Shown here piece after piece: positions 22,677 to 35,385 of a DNA stretch of 64,000 nt (the stretch's first letter is position 1; the number at the start of each line of letters is the position of its first letter). The stretch covers positions 70,547,454 through 70,611,453 of the forward strand of contig OX388345.1 of assembly GCA_947579665.1 (NCBI GenBank), given 5' to 3'. The stretch is from Sympetrum striolatum. Lineage: Eukaryota; Arthropoda; Insecta; Odonata; Libellulidae. The notes under the pieces were generated by a model. It was not told the DNA's origin. It searched no databases and saw nothing but the letters and a program-made list of their open reading frames with translations. Position numbers and translations under genes: made by a program.

Positions 22677-24936
22677 AACATGAGATTTAGATTTTTATAA
22701 TCAGTCGAGATTCTTAAAATATTATCTAAATCAAAAATTCGAATCTATCTAGTATTTGAAGTTTCTAAATCTACTGTCGTAATTTTTTATACTTTCTAAA
22801 CATTACGAAAAGAAGACGTATTCATAATGACCGGCTTCGAGGATGACATGTTTACCGTATCGTAAGGTGACAGCAGAAAACGTCGTTCTCTTTTTTCGTT
22901 GAAAATGTTTAATGTTATCTCCTTAGCCGTCATTACGGATTAAGAAATAGTACTAGTAGTAGTAATGAATCGAATTGAATGCAGCATTCAAAGTCACTCT
23001 CACTTTAATTTTCGATAACAGATTATTAAATCATTTCCAAAACAATACAAATGAATTTAACTGAATACAACATTCGGTATCAAATTAACTCACATTTCGT
23101 TTTTCGAAAATCGATCGTTTAAATCACTTCCAACGATTGATTATGCTCATCAATGTGAACGAAACCAGCAACTTTTCTCTTCTTCTTAATTTCAAATAGG
23201 CCAAAAAGCAGGATCTCGGATTCAACAATGGCATTTGTCGTCAGGGGGCCCGGCTGTTTATACTCACAAAACTTTTCGTATATTCCGTAAAAAATCTCAA
23301 AAATTCAATTCGGAAACAACAATAAAAGACCAAAATAAGGTTTTCTATTTATTTACTCTGCTATTGGTTCTTGTCTCAATCTCGTATGACTATTATTTTT
23401 ATTTTAATTTTGCAAAAGAAATGAAGCATGCAGAGACAAAAATGAACTTTACGTGTATTTATCACGGAAATGCTTTGACTCGTCTGGGATCGAAGCAAGG
23501 ACGAAGTGTCACCATTTTTTACAATATAAACACTTTCGTATATATATATTTGAATGCAATGTTCTGTAAAAATTTCAAGTCAATCGACCGAGTGGTTTTC
23601 GAGTTTTGCGGGCACAAACATACGCAGGCTGAATTTTAATATATAAGATATGTGCATGATTCGGTATATCACTATAATTTGATTGCTTTTAGAAACCTTT
23701 CGTTTAACTTTCCCAATTGAAAATCGTTCTATTATCAAGATAAATAAGTAAGGTATAAACACAAGGAAATAAAAGTGCCAAAACTTCCACACAGAAGGTC
23801 GTGTAACTTTGACAAAGTTATTTATTTCCTTGTGTTTAGTTACCTATGGAGTTCCTCAAAGTTAAAGCTCATTCGATTGATTTAAATAACGAATATTCAT
23901 CTCTAGATTACCATTTCCCCTTACTCTCGTGACTACTATAGATTGTATAATCCATTAATTTGTAAAATTAAATTATCCTTATAACAACACTGTAGAAAAA
24001 TTCACACAATTAGCTTTGACGCTTACTATCACTATCTTCAACATTTACATAAATACGCGATCCTCCATATGGCGTGTGCCTGGAAAAAGAAGAAAGAATG
24101 AGAAGGAACAAAAGTGTGACCTGCAGGTAAAAGGGCAGAATTCCTGGAAAACTGTTAAACAGGACAAAACGAAATAGGTGGGGGAGAAGGGCAAGATAAT
24201 CCTTTCCATGCCAAAGGGGAATGGAAAGGAAAAACTTTCTCGTTGGGAGAAGAGTATTTGGGTTGCAATTTGCTTGATTCATTTTGATGTTATCTAAAAT
24301 AATGTGTTCGCTAGCCTTCTCTGATATATGTTTAATTTTTAGCTCGCAATTAGAAGAATGACTCGAAGAAATAAATCTCTCATAAAGTGGGACTGCAGAG
24401 CAACAGATTAGAAATATTGTATGTTCTTCGGCCTAAAACTTACGAGATCTCACTGTTTATCTGATGTGGATTAAATGAAAATAATAATAAATAGCTTGAT
24501 GAAACCACTGTCCTAAAAATTGGATCCATGGATTCCTTATCATTTCAAAGTAATGTCTTCCAGTAAATACTGTAGTAAATGGCCAGCGGTAGACGTCCTT
24601 TTGGTAAAATTCTCGAAATTTTATTTCTCAAAAGTTACTCCTCTCGTATTTTTAGCTATTTATTGATCAACGAATCACCTCCGAAGAGTATTACAATTTG
24701 TTTATTTCAAAGTTCTCAGTATTTAAAGAAAGCCATCTTTTAATTATCAGTTATTGAAAATGATAAGACCGCTATCCGTAGATCTGTTACTTTTGCACGA
24801 TAATGGGTTAATCGAGGTCTAACCAAACCTAAGACTTGGCTAGAGGTATGAGTTTTTAGTACTCGACACAGAATGGGCAAGTTATTGCGCGTGTGTTACA
24901 GTAATGACGATTATAATTGAGTTTAAATACGTATTT
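22677..24936. other. AT-rich non-coding DNA
   Basis: Open frames at 23235-23639 (+) and 23580-23792 (-) give AT-driven hydrophobic products without domains. A modestly purine-rich block lies near 24080-24260. No mobile-element terminus is seen. Confidence 0.4.
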
Positions 24937-24976
24937 AAATGACATCCTTATTTTTTATTTTATAAACCAGGTGAGA
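24937..24976 (+). promoter_or_regulatory. weak candidate recursive splice site
   Basis: CCTTATTTTTTATTTTATAA precedes ACCAG at 24966-24970, directly followed by the donor-like GTGAGA at 24971. The arrangement matches a ratchet point in the same orientation as the two strong ones. However, the tract is interrupted by A residues, ACCAG is not the preferred YCAG context, and the donor is GTGAGA. It may be chance. Confidence 0.25.
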
Positions 24977-27900
24977 TATACTAGCAAATTTTATAAGTGA
25001 ATCAAGATGAGTTTAACGTTTTGGCTATCATCAACACTGAGAGAAAAAATGTATTCACTTGCTTTTGGTGTTTTTTATATTAATTTTAAAGGTTCTTAAA
25101 ATCTACGAAACTAATAACTGTGTCTATCTTTTAATGGAATAGAAGAATTGAAAACCCTATACATCCAATGATAGTAATAAAAAAGAACCAAAGGAACGCT
25201 AGTTTACGCAAATAGCTATCTCTTAAATTTTCCCGTTTTGTTGTTGATTGATTTGTAAGGATGTCCCAAAGGTTTATGAAAAACATTGGTTAGAAGAAAT
25301 AGCGAAAAAGGCCTGAAAAGTTGAATGTAAATATTAAGAACGTAATATAGGAATTGGCATTTTACGAAGCTTAAGTTTCTACGGGAGTGATCTTTCTATG
25401 GTTAATAGATGTTTGATTCTACTGCTGAAAGCAGAGACGGTCCGAGACATGGGCAGTCTGGGAGACCGTTTCCAGTGTTTGCGTGCTCTTCTCAGATCCC
25501 TTGAAGATTCTCAATGATAAAATTATACGCGTAGCTTACGGAATTTTAACGATTACACCCGGTCACAATATTTAGTTAAACTTTCTTTTATCCATTAAGG
25601 GGAACTAGCTCTAAACGTCTGCCTGCCCAGAATATCAATAATCTTCAGATTACCCCTTCCCGATGATTGTAATCAATTTCCTTCGCAATGGATGCAGCTT
25701 TCTTTGGTTCAAGTTCTCTGAATAATTTCCTTATAGTCAAATTGATTGAAGAAGCCGTTACTTTGTGAAACAGCGTTATATAAGAAATTGTGAATCTTTG
25801 TCCTTAGTTATTTCCGCCATTTCTTATAGTCGTTGAGCAATGACTATATTTTTACGGAAATTACATTTAGTAAAACTGCTAAATCAGGTGTAATCAATCT
25901 GAGTTGCCCTTACATCGGTAAAAGCCGTTTAATAATTAAAATTTAGGCTTCGTATTTTCCCTTTCCTTTTTTTAATGAGAGGCCATTTAAGTCCATCAGC
26001 CATTATCAGATACAGCACTAGAAATACTGACATCTCATACTTATTACCCATAATTACTCTTAAATAAGATGGGTAAAGCTTCCCTTCTGGGGAAATATTT
26101 CTTATTGTCAGGAGAATCTATTACTGCTGAATCTTAATGCTGGTTTCATGGGCCTCGCCTATTCTTCCTTAAAACTTCTTGGCTTAAAGATAAGAAAGAC
26201 ATTTACGATATCTTGAAGGTGCAGAAATTTAAATGTGTGAATTGCTTGACATTTATGTAGGATTAACTGGCGGAAGCTCTAATTATATGCATGAATGTAT
26301 GCAAATTGTATGCATATTCTTATATGCCTACGTGATTATATCCTACTAATTTTCGAAGCAAAATAAATTTACAGTGATAATAAAAAATTTCGACTATGAT
26401 AGGTCTATCGTTAATGGTTTATGAATTTTGGATGTAAATGAACGATTTAGAAGTAAGTTCACATAACACCAAATGCAGTAGGTAAGGAAAATGAAACTTG
26501 AAAACTACCACAAAAATCGGAACTTTTTCGAATGGTTGATCTCATTTACATTCTCTCTGGCTGAACCATTGAAAAAATATTTTTCCGGTCACCTTCTAAC
26601 CTGCATTATTTTGTCTTAAAATGGCTTACATCGTTTTCTCAATCTTGTAATTGAACCATTATCTCAATCTTATAAACAGCATACATCCCAGGATCTGTGC
26701 ACATCACTTCTGAGCCTGTTTACCAAATTATCTTTACATTTTTTAGATGTATTGCCTTAGTGTTGAAGAGAATCAGCATTCTGTTCTTAGTAAGCATAAC
26801 ATTTTCCGTATCCCCATTGCTTATTTTCCTATCATCGTCTCCATGCTTTATGTAAAAAATATATAAGTAATTAACTGTAACACCATTCATATTCCTTCAT
26901 TGACGAACTTTTCATTATATTTCCGTCCACATCTAAGAATGGCATTTTCAAGCAATTTTCTATCTCACACAAATACCCTAAAATATGCGTCGAATTTTAG
27001 TCGGACTGAAAAAGTAACCAGTCACCACTGCATGGAAGACCCTTTTTCTTTCCTCTCTCACCCCCACGGAGAAGCTACCTTTGTTTCGTCGAGAAGGCCG
27101 GTATGAATGGCACTTATATACCGTTATGTAGACGAAAACAAGGAGAGCAGAAATAGCACCAAAGGGGACTGACCGCTGAAATCCGTAGTAGCAGATTTAA
27201 ATATGTTATTCATGCACGAGTGCATTACGTGTATATTTAAAAAATGGAGTTGTTATGTCTAAAATTGTTGGCTCATACCATTTTCCAATGTTGAAATTAT
27301 TAATCGTTTTAGCATTCAAACATTTATTACGGAGAAGGTGTAATTGAAAGGAATTAAATAATTAGAAGTATATTATTCAATTCTTTTGGTGCTTGACTCG
27401 ACTCTGCACGACTAGTCCTTCTGATTTAATTATTCAAAAGAAATGTTCGCACACACAATATAAAGCGGTTTGTTAAAAGACTACAGGTTCGATAGTAGTA
27501 AGTCCTAAACGACCGGAGCCCTCGGCTGAGTATCCTTCAAGAATATAACTCTGTATAGACAATAATTATTTGATATATTCCTTAGCTGTGATTTAAATGA
27601 CGAAATACGCGACAACATGACCCTATTCTCAACGATAATGATTTTCGCAGCCCGATGGCGAAAAGATTATTGCGAGATTATAGCGAGGACAGATGGCCTA
27701 TACTGGTATCATCTCACATATAGTATAAAGTGTGCTACTATTTAAATTATTTAAATCAAAATTCCCTGCAAATGTAAATGGCGTCCAAACAACGTGGCTA
27801 CTTTCACAAATTCGTTTTCAATGAAAACTAGCAACTCATTTCCTATTTGAATTCCACTATCACATATCATTATTTTAAATAGCAGGTATTGTTTCATTAT

Positions 27901-28511
27901 TACCCCATTTTTATTCTTATTACATTTTTTTAATTTCCCCTTCTTCCGTTGACCTAATTTACAGTAGTTCATATTCTCTTAATTATCGTATCATAATCTT
28001 TACGAAAACGTTGATCCTGCGGGCATGTGGAGCATTAACTGAAATAACCAATTTCATTCTAAATCTGCATTGATGGAATATTTTATGTTAGGAGGAGATA
28101 TGAGCAGTCAAAGTAATTCATGTCCAATATTTTATGAAGAAGAGCGAATTACGCTTGAGATTCGAGCCGATTTAACGAAATACGAATTTAATTCTTTCAT
28201 AATACAATACTGCTTCTACCGCAGCAAAAGCAATGACTTTCAGCAATTATTTATAAAATATATATCGTCACAAAAGCCTTCAAAACGTGCCAGGCATAAA
28301 GAGGAAGACGAAAAGCGCGCTCAAAACAGAGAATCTGAAAGACTCGCCCTTCTCGAGTTATGCTGGTTGCATCTTAGGTGGTAACTTTTTTATGCTGCTA
28401 GCTGTACATACAATAGTTGAAATCATGTATATTGATTCTAAAGAATTACTGTAACTATCTGAGAAACATCAATCCTAATCCACTTGTGCACGATGTTGTT
28501 GAGTGTATGTA
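24977..28511. other. non-coding DNA without recognised features
   Basis: AT-rich, with a small GC-richer patch near 26990-27110 and an octamer ATGCAAAT at about 26298-26305. The + frame 28070-28384 has a charged C-terminal stretch rich in Lys, Arg and Glu, but no splice-site support and no recognised family. Confidence 0.4.
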
Positions 28512-28832
28512 CAGTAGAATTCCAATTATCCGAATCAATTGGGACCGGACCCCATTCGGATAATCAAAAATTCGGATAATCGAAAATTCGGATAATTAAA
28601 TAACTTCTGTATGTATATAGAAAACGGGAGAAAAAACTACAGATATAGTATAAAAAAGAGCAATGTATTAATTTATTTAAAAAATGGTAAGACTTTGGCA
28701 TGTCTATTCGGTTTATACCGTTATGCTTACCACGTATGCGAATTTAGAACTGCTATATGAGATGGTGTCCTAAAGCGATTCGGATAATCAGCGATTCGGA
28801 TAGTCGGAGTTCGGATAAGTGGAGTTCTACTG
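28512..28832. mobile_element. Tigger/pogo-like MITE (321 bp)
   Basis: The ends are inverted repeats: CAGTAGAATTCCAATTATCC at 28512 and, reading inward from 28832 on the other strand, CAGTAGAACTCCACTTATCC. Both are flanked by TA (28510-28511 and 28833-28834), the invariant Tc1/mariner/pogo target duplication. The CAGTAGAA...TTATCCGAA terminus is the known signature of Tigger elements. Subterminal ATTCGGATAAT motifs are repeated several times inside each end. At 321 bp with no frame, it is a non-autonomous deletion derivative that needs a transposase from elsewhere. Confidence 0.9.
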
Positions 28833-28834
28833 TA

Positions 28835-31800
28835 CTTCCCTAGTTGACTAAGTTAGTTTGAAATCGATATTCCATTGAAAAACATTCCAAATCATTCACT
28901 AAGGAGCGTCCTAGATGAATCCCTATATTCAACACTACTTATGCCTTAGCAGTTTTTATTTTGCCACAGCAATGAAGAAGATTGACACAAATAAGGGGTA
29001 CAGTTTCCTGTTTCGTCTACTAAGGTCTATACAACGTGTTCCTCCTGTCAAATTATGGGAGCAGGAACTCGGCTTTCATTAGAAGTGTTCCTTTTTACCC
29101 GACTTTCAATCAAAAGTTTTCTTTTCTCGGCACAGAGGTACGTTTCACATTCCATTGCACTCAGTGAGTATCAGAGTACGTGGCTGAATAGAGGTTAGTG
29201 CGTCCCGTGGGAAATTTACGAAAGAAAAGAAGCATTTTATTTTGAGCGCGTTTTGTGGGCGTGAAACGGGTAATCTTTCAGACGATGCTCGGGTGTTATC
29301 CCAAAAGCCTTATAAAGAGAAGGAATTTTATGGCTACGAGAACGAGTTCGAAAGAAATATTTGTGAGAAGGGAAAGAAAATACGAGTACCTCTTTCTTTT
29401 ACACGTCATTCTCTGAGCTAGCAAGTAAGGAAAGCGATTCACATTATGCTTTGATGCACTGAGCAGATAAATAATACTACCAAAAGATAAAAATTCTTCC
29501 AAATAGCATTTTGGTAATTTCTTTCAATTAACTACAAAATAAACAACTTAAACGCATGGTAAGAGGTTTATCAGCAACATAAACATTATAATTCAAACAT
29601 CGTGGGTTATAGGAAGAGGTAAAGGTGAATAGGAGAAAACTCAACAGAATATCGCACTTTTACAAGCCATATACGGGTTAACCAGCCTGTAGGGAATTTA
29701 ACAAAAACGTTTACACGGGTCAATTTTTTTCAACACGAAAGTTAAATCAAGGAAATACATCAGGGTAATAATTATCTACATTAAGCGTGTTCCTACTTTA
29801 TTGAAATTATGTTTTTAAATACATTTTTTAAATTATTTTTTTCTAATTTGACTTTCATTACATCGGAAATATTCAACTGAAGGAGTATGCTCACTCTTAA
29901 CGAAATGGACGTAAAAATTGTCTAACAGTTCCAGAAGTCAAACATGTATCTACCAGTTGTTTTGTCAGATATTTTTCATATTCATTACTGCTTGTTAATT
30001 TCCTTAGATGCATACTGAGCAAAGTCACCGGGTTTGAGCGAAACTTTATCTTTTTTCCTTTCTCTCTTTTCTCTGTGGGCAATAATTTAGTTAAAAAGAT
30101 TTTCGACTGGAAATTTGTGTAAGTGGTTACATTATAATGAATATAGAAATAACACAATATTGATATATTTTATCGAATATATTTATATTTGCCAAATATT
30201 CTTCTCTCAATAGTCGAAAGATTTTCACGGTTCGATGAAAATTATGTTTTCGTAGCTCTTTCATTCTGCTAATTTATGGCCTTAGTTTTCTTCCGCAATA
30301 ACCAAAAAAATCCAAACTTCCATAGCTTAGTACTATAGCTGTTACGGGGTTTTCCAATGGCCACGTGTATTTTAGGATAGGGCGTTGGCAAGAGTTTCGG
30401 CTGATTTCAAAAGGGTCTTTGATTTGTATCCAAGGTCTATCCCGTGTATCTCTCCCTTCGTTCCGGCGGCTGGATGTCCCTGTCCCAGAGACCAAAACGA
30501 AAGGGAAATTTTCAATTCAATGTATGCAGTTCAGGTTCGTCAAATTTATTCGTCTGTATGAATGACCATTTTGGCTGAGCTTTCAGATACAGAAACCTAC
30601 ATCCGAGGTTTAAAAACACCTCCAGGCACCAGAGTAGTCCAAATAGGGAAAGGTCTAATAGAAGATTTTATTGGCAGCTGCTTGACGTATCTGGTATTAC
30701 GTTTTTAAACTCCGCAGAAGTCTAAAGGTATAAATTTAGCTAATATTGTCTGAAGAAAAGTGAAATTCATTTTCTAAAGTATCACCGTTTTTTGATATTT
30801 ATTACTTGTTTGATCCCGGAGTGATTCATATATTAGAATTCCGTCAGAACTTGTTTAAAAAATAGTCTTATCAATTCAAACTACAAAATAAAAGAAAACA
30901 CGGGACGTTGACACAGTTTTAAAACTTAATTAAATCATAAATTCAATATGGTCAATTTTGCGTAAGGGATCCCTACTAAATTGATCAAATAATTAAAGTT
31001 ACGAAATGTTATTTATGTGATCTATTTAGTTAATTAAATCATGTTGCACAGAACCACACCGATTCATGTAGTCTTGAAAGCTAAAGTGGATAACGATGTT
31101 TAGTATAGTATAAAAAACGCTTCGTAAGCATTGGAGAGTCTTGCCGAAATTGCCTTATGATAGGAGATCAAATATACTTTATTAAATGAATTCATTTTAC
31201 CCTCACGACAGGGATTTAACTTTCGATATTCCTTCGATCAAACTTAAACTTAATAGAGTTGAAATTATCTTAATCTTAGCCTAACCCATGCCTAAATATT
31301 GTTTTACTTTCTGAAGTTTATATTCAAATCAGAAAAGGATGGGTTAAATGGGAACAACCTTCATAGGTGAATGTTTAAAAGGAGAAAAACCCCAATGGAG
31401 ATGAAAACAACAACTAAAGAAGGGGTATGATAAAAAACACAAAGAATGTAAGACATGGATTTAAAAATACAAGTGAACCAATTCTCTTAAACACTAATTA
31501 AAAATTCAATATCCAAATAGATCATCCACCAATGCGTATAAAGTATGCTATTCAGGAAAAAGTATTTAAAGTTCTGTCCTGAAGTTTAGGTCGCAATAAA
31601 TTTCGTCTTCCTTACGGAATCAACGAGATTTTTTGCGTTTTTGGAACCAGCGAAAACATCGAAGTTCTAATTTTTCCCAACACGCACATGGTGCGATTTT
31701 CGCCGGAAAGAACTCGCTAACGCCAAAAAAACACTCGGAACACTTCCTCTCACCGTCGATGCCAAAAATAGGACCCCTCTCACAAAGAAGTCCGCCGTAG

Positions 31801-32260
31801 GAGAAAAACATTAGCGACTCCGATACCCCCTTTTAGAATTCCTCCGACTTCCCTTCAATTCTTCCGCGGGCGCCCCTTTGTCCTCGGGAGTGAAAAATTC
31901 CCTCCTTGCAGACGATTCGATCCCACACGTTAACGAAGCGGCGGTTGCGGCCCCCCGAAGAACAACGCTAATTCACACAACCAAGTCACTCGATGATGTT
32001 GCCAACTGTTGTGGTCTGAAAAGGTACCGTTGAAAAAAGGGGTATGCTCGGTGGGTGGCATGGCGGGAGAACAACGGTGGTCGAAATATTCAATCATCCG
32101 AAGACAATAGGAGGTAACCTCACGTTTCGTAATCCCCCGTCTATTTAATGATAGGCCATCATCGTTTCTCTTAATGGGAGAAAGATGCGCAGCTGACGCA
32201 ATGCATATGCGCCTGGGAGAGTTTGCATCTTTGGGAGATGAGAGAGGTTTTTTTAGGGGT
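28835..32260. other. AT-rich stretch with a GC-richer island at its right end
   Basis: No gene recognised. The interval from about 31640 to 32130 is GC- and CpG-rich, including runs of CCCCCC/GCGGCGG, and again opens minus-strand frames without domains. The rest is AT-rich. Confidence 0.4.
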
Positions 32261-32344
32261 TATGAACTCCCCTGAGGTTTGGGAACCATTCATGGCAGGG
32301 TGAGGCGCACTTTAAGCGTTACGTGTGCAACATGCACTCCAATT
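32261..32344 (+). repeat. dispersed repeat pair, first copy
   Basis: The block containing GAGGTTTGGGAACCATTCAT and, 40 bases on, CACTCCAATT is repeated at 32900-32980 in the same orientation, offset 639 to 636 bases. Identity by eye is high at the left and lower in the middle. Family unknown; either a dispersed repeat or a local duplication. Confidence 0.8.
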
Positions 32345-32899
32345 ATGTCTGCAGTCTCTTTTTTAATTTGTGGGAATATATTCTTTTTCACTCTACTTGT
32401 AGTGAGTAGAAAAGCTAGACACCATCGTAGGGAAGGGAGCGTACACATTTTGAATATTATTCTTATAAGTCCAAGAGGACTTTCTCTCGGTTTAAAAAGT
32501 TTTGGTAGAATATAAAAAATCAGGGAATTGACAAAATCGATTTTTATGTTTTATCAAAATAGGAATAGCAGTATTTAATGTATTTTTAAAGCATGACAGT
32601 AGCATGATACCCACTCTTCCATAATAGTAATGAAGGAGGGCTTACAACCCTCTGCATTCTCCAAAATCGCCGCTGCTCTTACCTACTTAACGAGGGTAAG
32701 CCTTAAAAAAAGTATGAACAGTTATATCGCATTGTCCAACCAAAAATCGTTGCCTTATGTCAGCTCGAAGAGTTATGGGGCGGAAATGAAAGAATTATTA
32801 TAGATACTTATGATTCATATTCTTCTCCCTTTCTGCCTGTTTGCTAATTTTACGTATGCCTTTATGCACATTAATGTAATTTTGAGTTAATTATTATGT
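32345..32899. other. spacer between two repeat copies
   Basis: AT-rich and non-coding. No homology between the spacer and the sequence after the second copy was noticed, so this is not an obvious complete tandem duplication. Confidence 0.4.
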
Positions 32900-32980
32900 T
32901 ATGAAGTCCCCAGAGGTTTGGGAACCATTCATGATGGGGTGACGTGCACTTTGATCCTTGCATGTATGTGCACTCCAATT
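32900..32980 (+). repeat. dispersed repeat pair, second copy
   Basis: Second copy of 32261-32344, about 3 bases shorter. A short GGTGAcATCCGGTGACATTGG micro-duplication follows at about 32995-33015. Confidence 0.8.
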
Positions 32981-34976
32981 TCCGGTGATTTTTTGGTGAC
33001 ATCCGGTGACATTGGCTCCCAGCAGGAATCTAACCCGGTTGAATTTATTATTGCGATTAATTTTGAAATAGAAGACATGACTTTAGTGTGGATATTAAAT
33101 TTCCTTTATTGTTTTGTTTCGTAAGGCAAGTGTTAATATATCATATCAGTCTCTATAACCTGTGACACATATTATCAGAGATATACGAAATATTATGATG
33201 AATACCTAAATACTTATACCCTGCACAATCGTACCCTCCGAGCCACCTTCAGTGTCTGGTAGTGGGTGCATATACCGTGATTCTATTTCTCTAATCTTTT
33301 ACTGACCCGTACCGCCAGCATTAAAAACGAATATTTTAATCGGCTAGTTTAAGTTTAATTTCCTTAATTATACCTGCTGTGTCAGGTCAGCCTGTGTAGA
33401 AAGATGGACTATGTGTAATAAGTCTTCTAATGTCTGAATTTATTGAGCAAGTATAACTAAAACCTTATTCTTATATTTTCTAACGATTTCCTTCCTAAAT
33501 CAAAAATCATCTAATTTGGTAATGAATAGATTTTTATAGATTTTAAAATTGAAGCTCACTCAATCTGTTATGTTTTAATCATATTTTAAATGCCTGTGTA
33601 CGATCAGCTATTGATCGCGATACGGTTCGTTAGAGTTAAGGTGAAGATTACATTAAAAATCCATGTTATGTTTTAGTTACGGGGCTTTACTGTAAAAATT
33701 ACCGAGGATCAAGAATAATTCGAGTTCAACTATTTTTAAATTTTAATGTTATTTGTTTATTGATTTTCTATCGTTTAATTCAATTTATATTGATTTATAA
33801 ATGATAATTTGTCTTCAAATTGCTATTAAATTGTTGATAGTTTAGAATCTACTTCCATATATAGTTGTTTCTGCGTAGAGTTTCGAGTTTCATCTCCAGA
33901 TAATGGAGCCATTAAAGGTCGGAAGAAAATGAAGCAGTTTCTTGCTTCTTTTGAGAGGAAAAACTCTAATTTATCGCTCGTTTAACTCCGAGAATAACCT
34001 CAAAAAAAGAAACTACCTCCGAATACATGCAAGGCACTTAAGCGAGCGGCAACTTAAAAGTTTTGTAATTCACGAGATTATCAATTTATACGAATGAAAC
34101 CACCGGTTTCCTCGCAATAAATCCCGAGGCGTCCGAATTCTCCTTTTCCCTCGCAACTCATTTTGCGCCGCGGATTAAACGCTATAAATCTCCACCTCCT
34201 CGAGTAATTCGTCCTTTGAAGCGATTACGGCGGCAAAAGGTCAAAAGCTCTCGGAATCCGCGCTCACGACTCAAGAGAGCAAGTTTCAGAGCGGTCCGCA
34301 AAAGTGTCGCGTAATTCCGTGGGATTCGCGGATGTAAATATTTGCTTCGCCTTGAAAAACCAGAGTGAGTCACCGCCTGGTCCGGACGCCCTCGCCGGAC
34401 TGCATTCCTCATTACCCTTCACCCCCGCCTTGCCCAGCACCTGGCGGTAGTACACTAAAGCTGGGGAAAGGTTGGGAAGTTGTAAGTCGTGGTTACCCAC
34501 TCAGGGAGAGAGGCCTTGTTTATACCCCGGTGCACTTTTTGCGATTTTTCCCTCGTTCTAGTGCGCATCTTTTGCTAACGTAAAGGGTGAAAAGAGGTAC
34601 AACGCCGCAAGACGTTACGGAGCGTAACGTGGCATGGCGTCATGAACGAATTCATATACTGTTATGAGCGATAACACCCCGGTTGCGTTATGCACCGGAG
34701 AGTAAAGTAGAGTAGAGATTCTCTTTGAATCAGTCCTATGAAATTGTTCGCAAAAGTAACGAGAATAGGCCAGGAGGAATGTTTGGAAAAAAATATATTT
34801 TGGTAGTTTAATATTAATTTCGTCTTTATTGATGGGCGTATTTTTACGTCACTTAGTTGAAATTTCGAGGGAGAAAATTTTTGTGATGCCCACATTTTTT
34901 GGTAATTTTCTCCATGAAGTTCCTTTGTAGTTAAAACTTCTGTCCTTTATTGCAAATAAAGAAATTTTCAATTGAA
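32981..34976. other. AT-rich DNA passing into a GC-richer island
   Basis: The interval 33900-34680 is GC- and CpG-richer, with overlapping open frames on both strands (34182-34412 and 34264-34500 -, 34365-34583 +) that show no domain. ACGTTACGGAGCGTAACGT, a 19-base inverted repeat, lies at about 34612-34630. No gene is called. Confidence 0.4.
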
Positions 34977-35025
34977 CCGCCCTGAAGTGGTAGATCCAGG
35001 TTCGATACCCGGCTGCGGCAGTGTT
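34977..35025 (+). mobile_element. truncated tRNA-like SINE head
   Basis: A B box GGTTCGATACC at 34999-35009 sits in a tRNA T-arm-like context (CCAGG...CCCGG) and is followed by GCTGCGGCAG and a T-run. The A-box half is missing, so this looks like a 5'-truncated SINE or tRNA fragment. It differs from both SINE families recognised elsewhere in the window. Confidence 0.4.
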
Positions 35026-35185
35026 TTTCTTCTTCATTTCTTCTCTAAATTTAAGCTTGTGAGTTATACGTTTCTACGTCGCTTTTCTTTTTAGCTTAGT
35101 GAACTCTAGATTGAAAAAATAGTTTATTCCAACTAGTGATTACTTTAGTACTCTTCAAAGATGTAGTCTACCACCATAATTTAAC

Positions 35186-35373
35186 TGTAATATGGGTTGG
35201 GTTATCTAAGTAAATATATAGGGTGTTCATATTGAAAATTACTAATTTATTTTTATGCCCAAGAGAAAAGATAATTAAGTATAATTTGGGTTAGGTTATC
35301 TACGTTAGTAGGAAGGGTGTCCATATTGAAACACCCTTATTTATTTTCCTTCCCAAGAGAAAATTGATAAAAA
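35186..35373 (+). repeat. 94-bp tandem duplication
   Basis: Two adjacent diverged units (35186-35279 and 35280-35373) share GGGTTRGGTTATCTA, then GGGTGTYCATATTGAAA and CCCAAGAGAAAA, at offsets of 94 to 92. Each unit begins with a GGGTTRGG motif. It is non-coding and old. Confidence 0.8.
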
Positions 35374-35385
35374 TATGGCCTGGTT

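Noticed and set aside
24118..24132. CTGCAG|GTAAAA as a ratchet point
   Set aside because: No pyrimidine tract upstream; the flank is purine-rich.
28070..28384. 104-codon + frame with a Lys/Arg/Glu-rich C-terminus
   Set aside because: Looked exon-like at first, but no acceptor precedes it, no family is recognisable and the N-terminal half is AT-driven.
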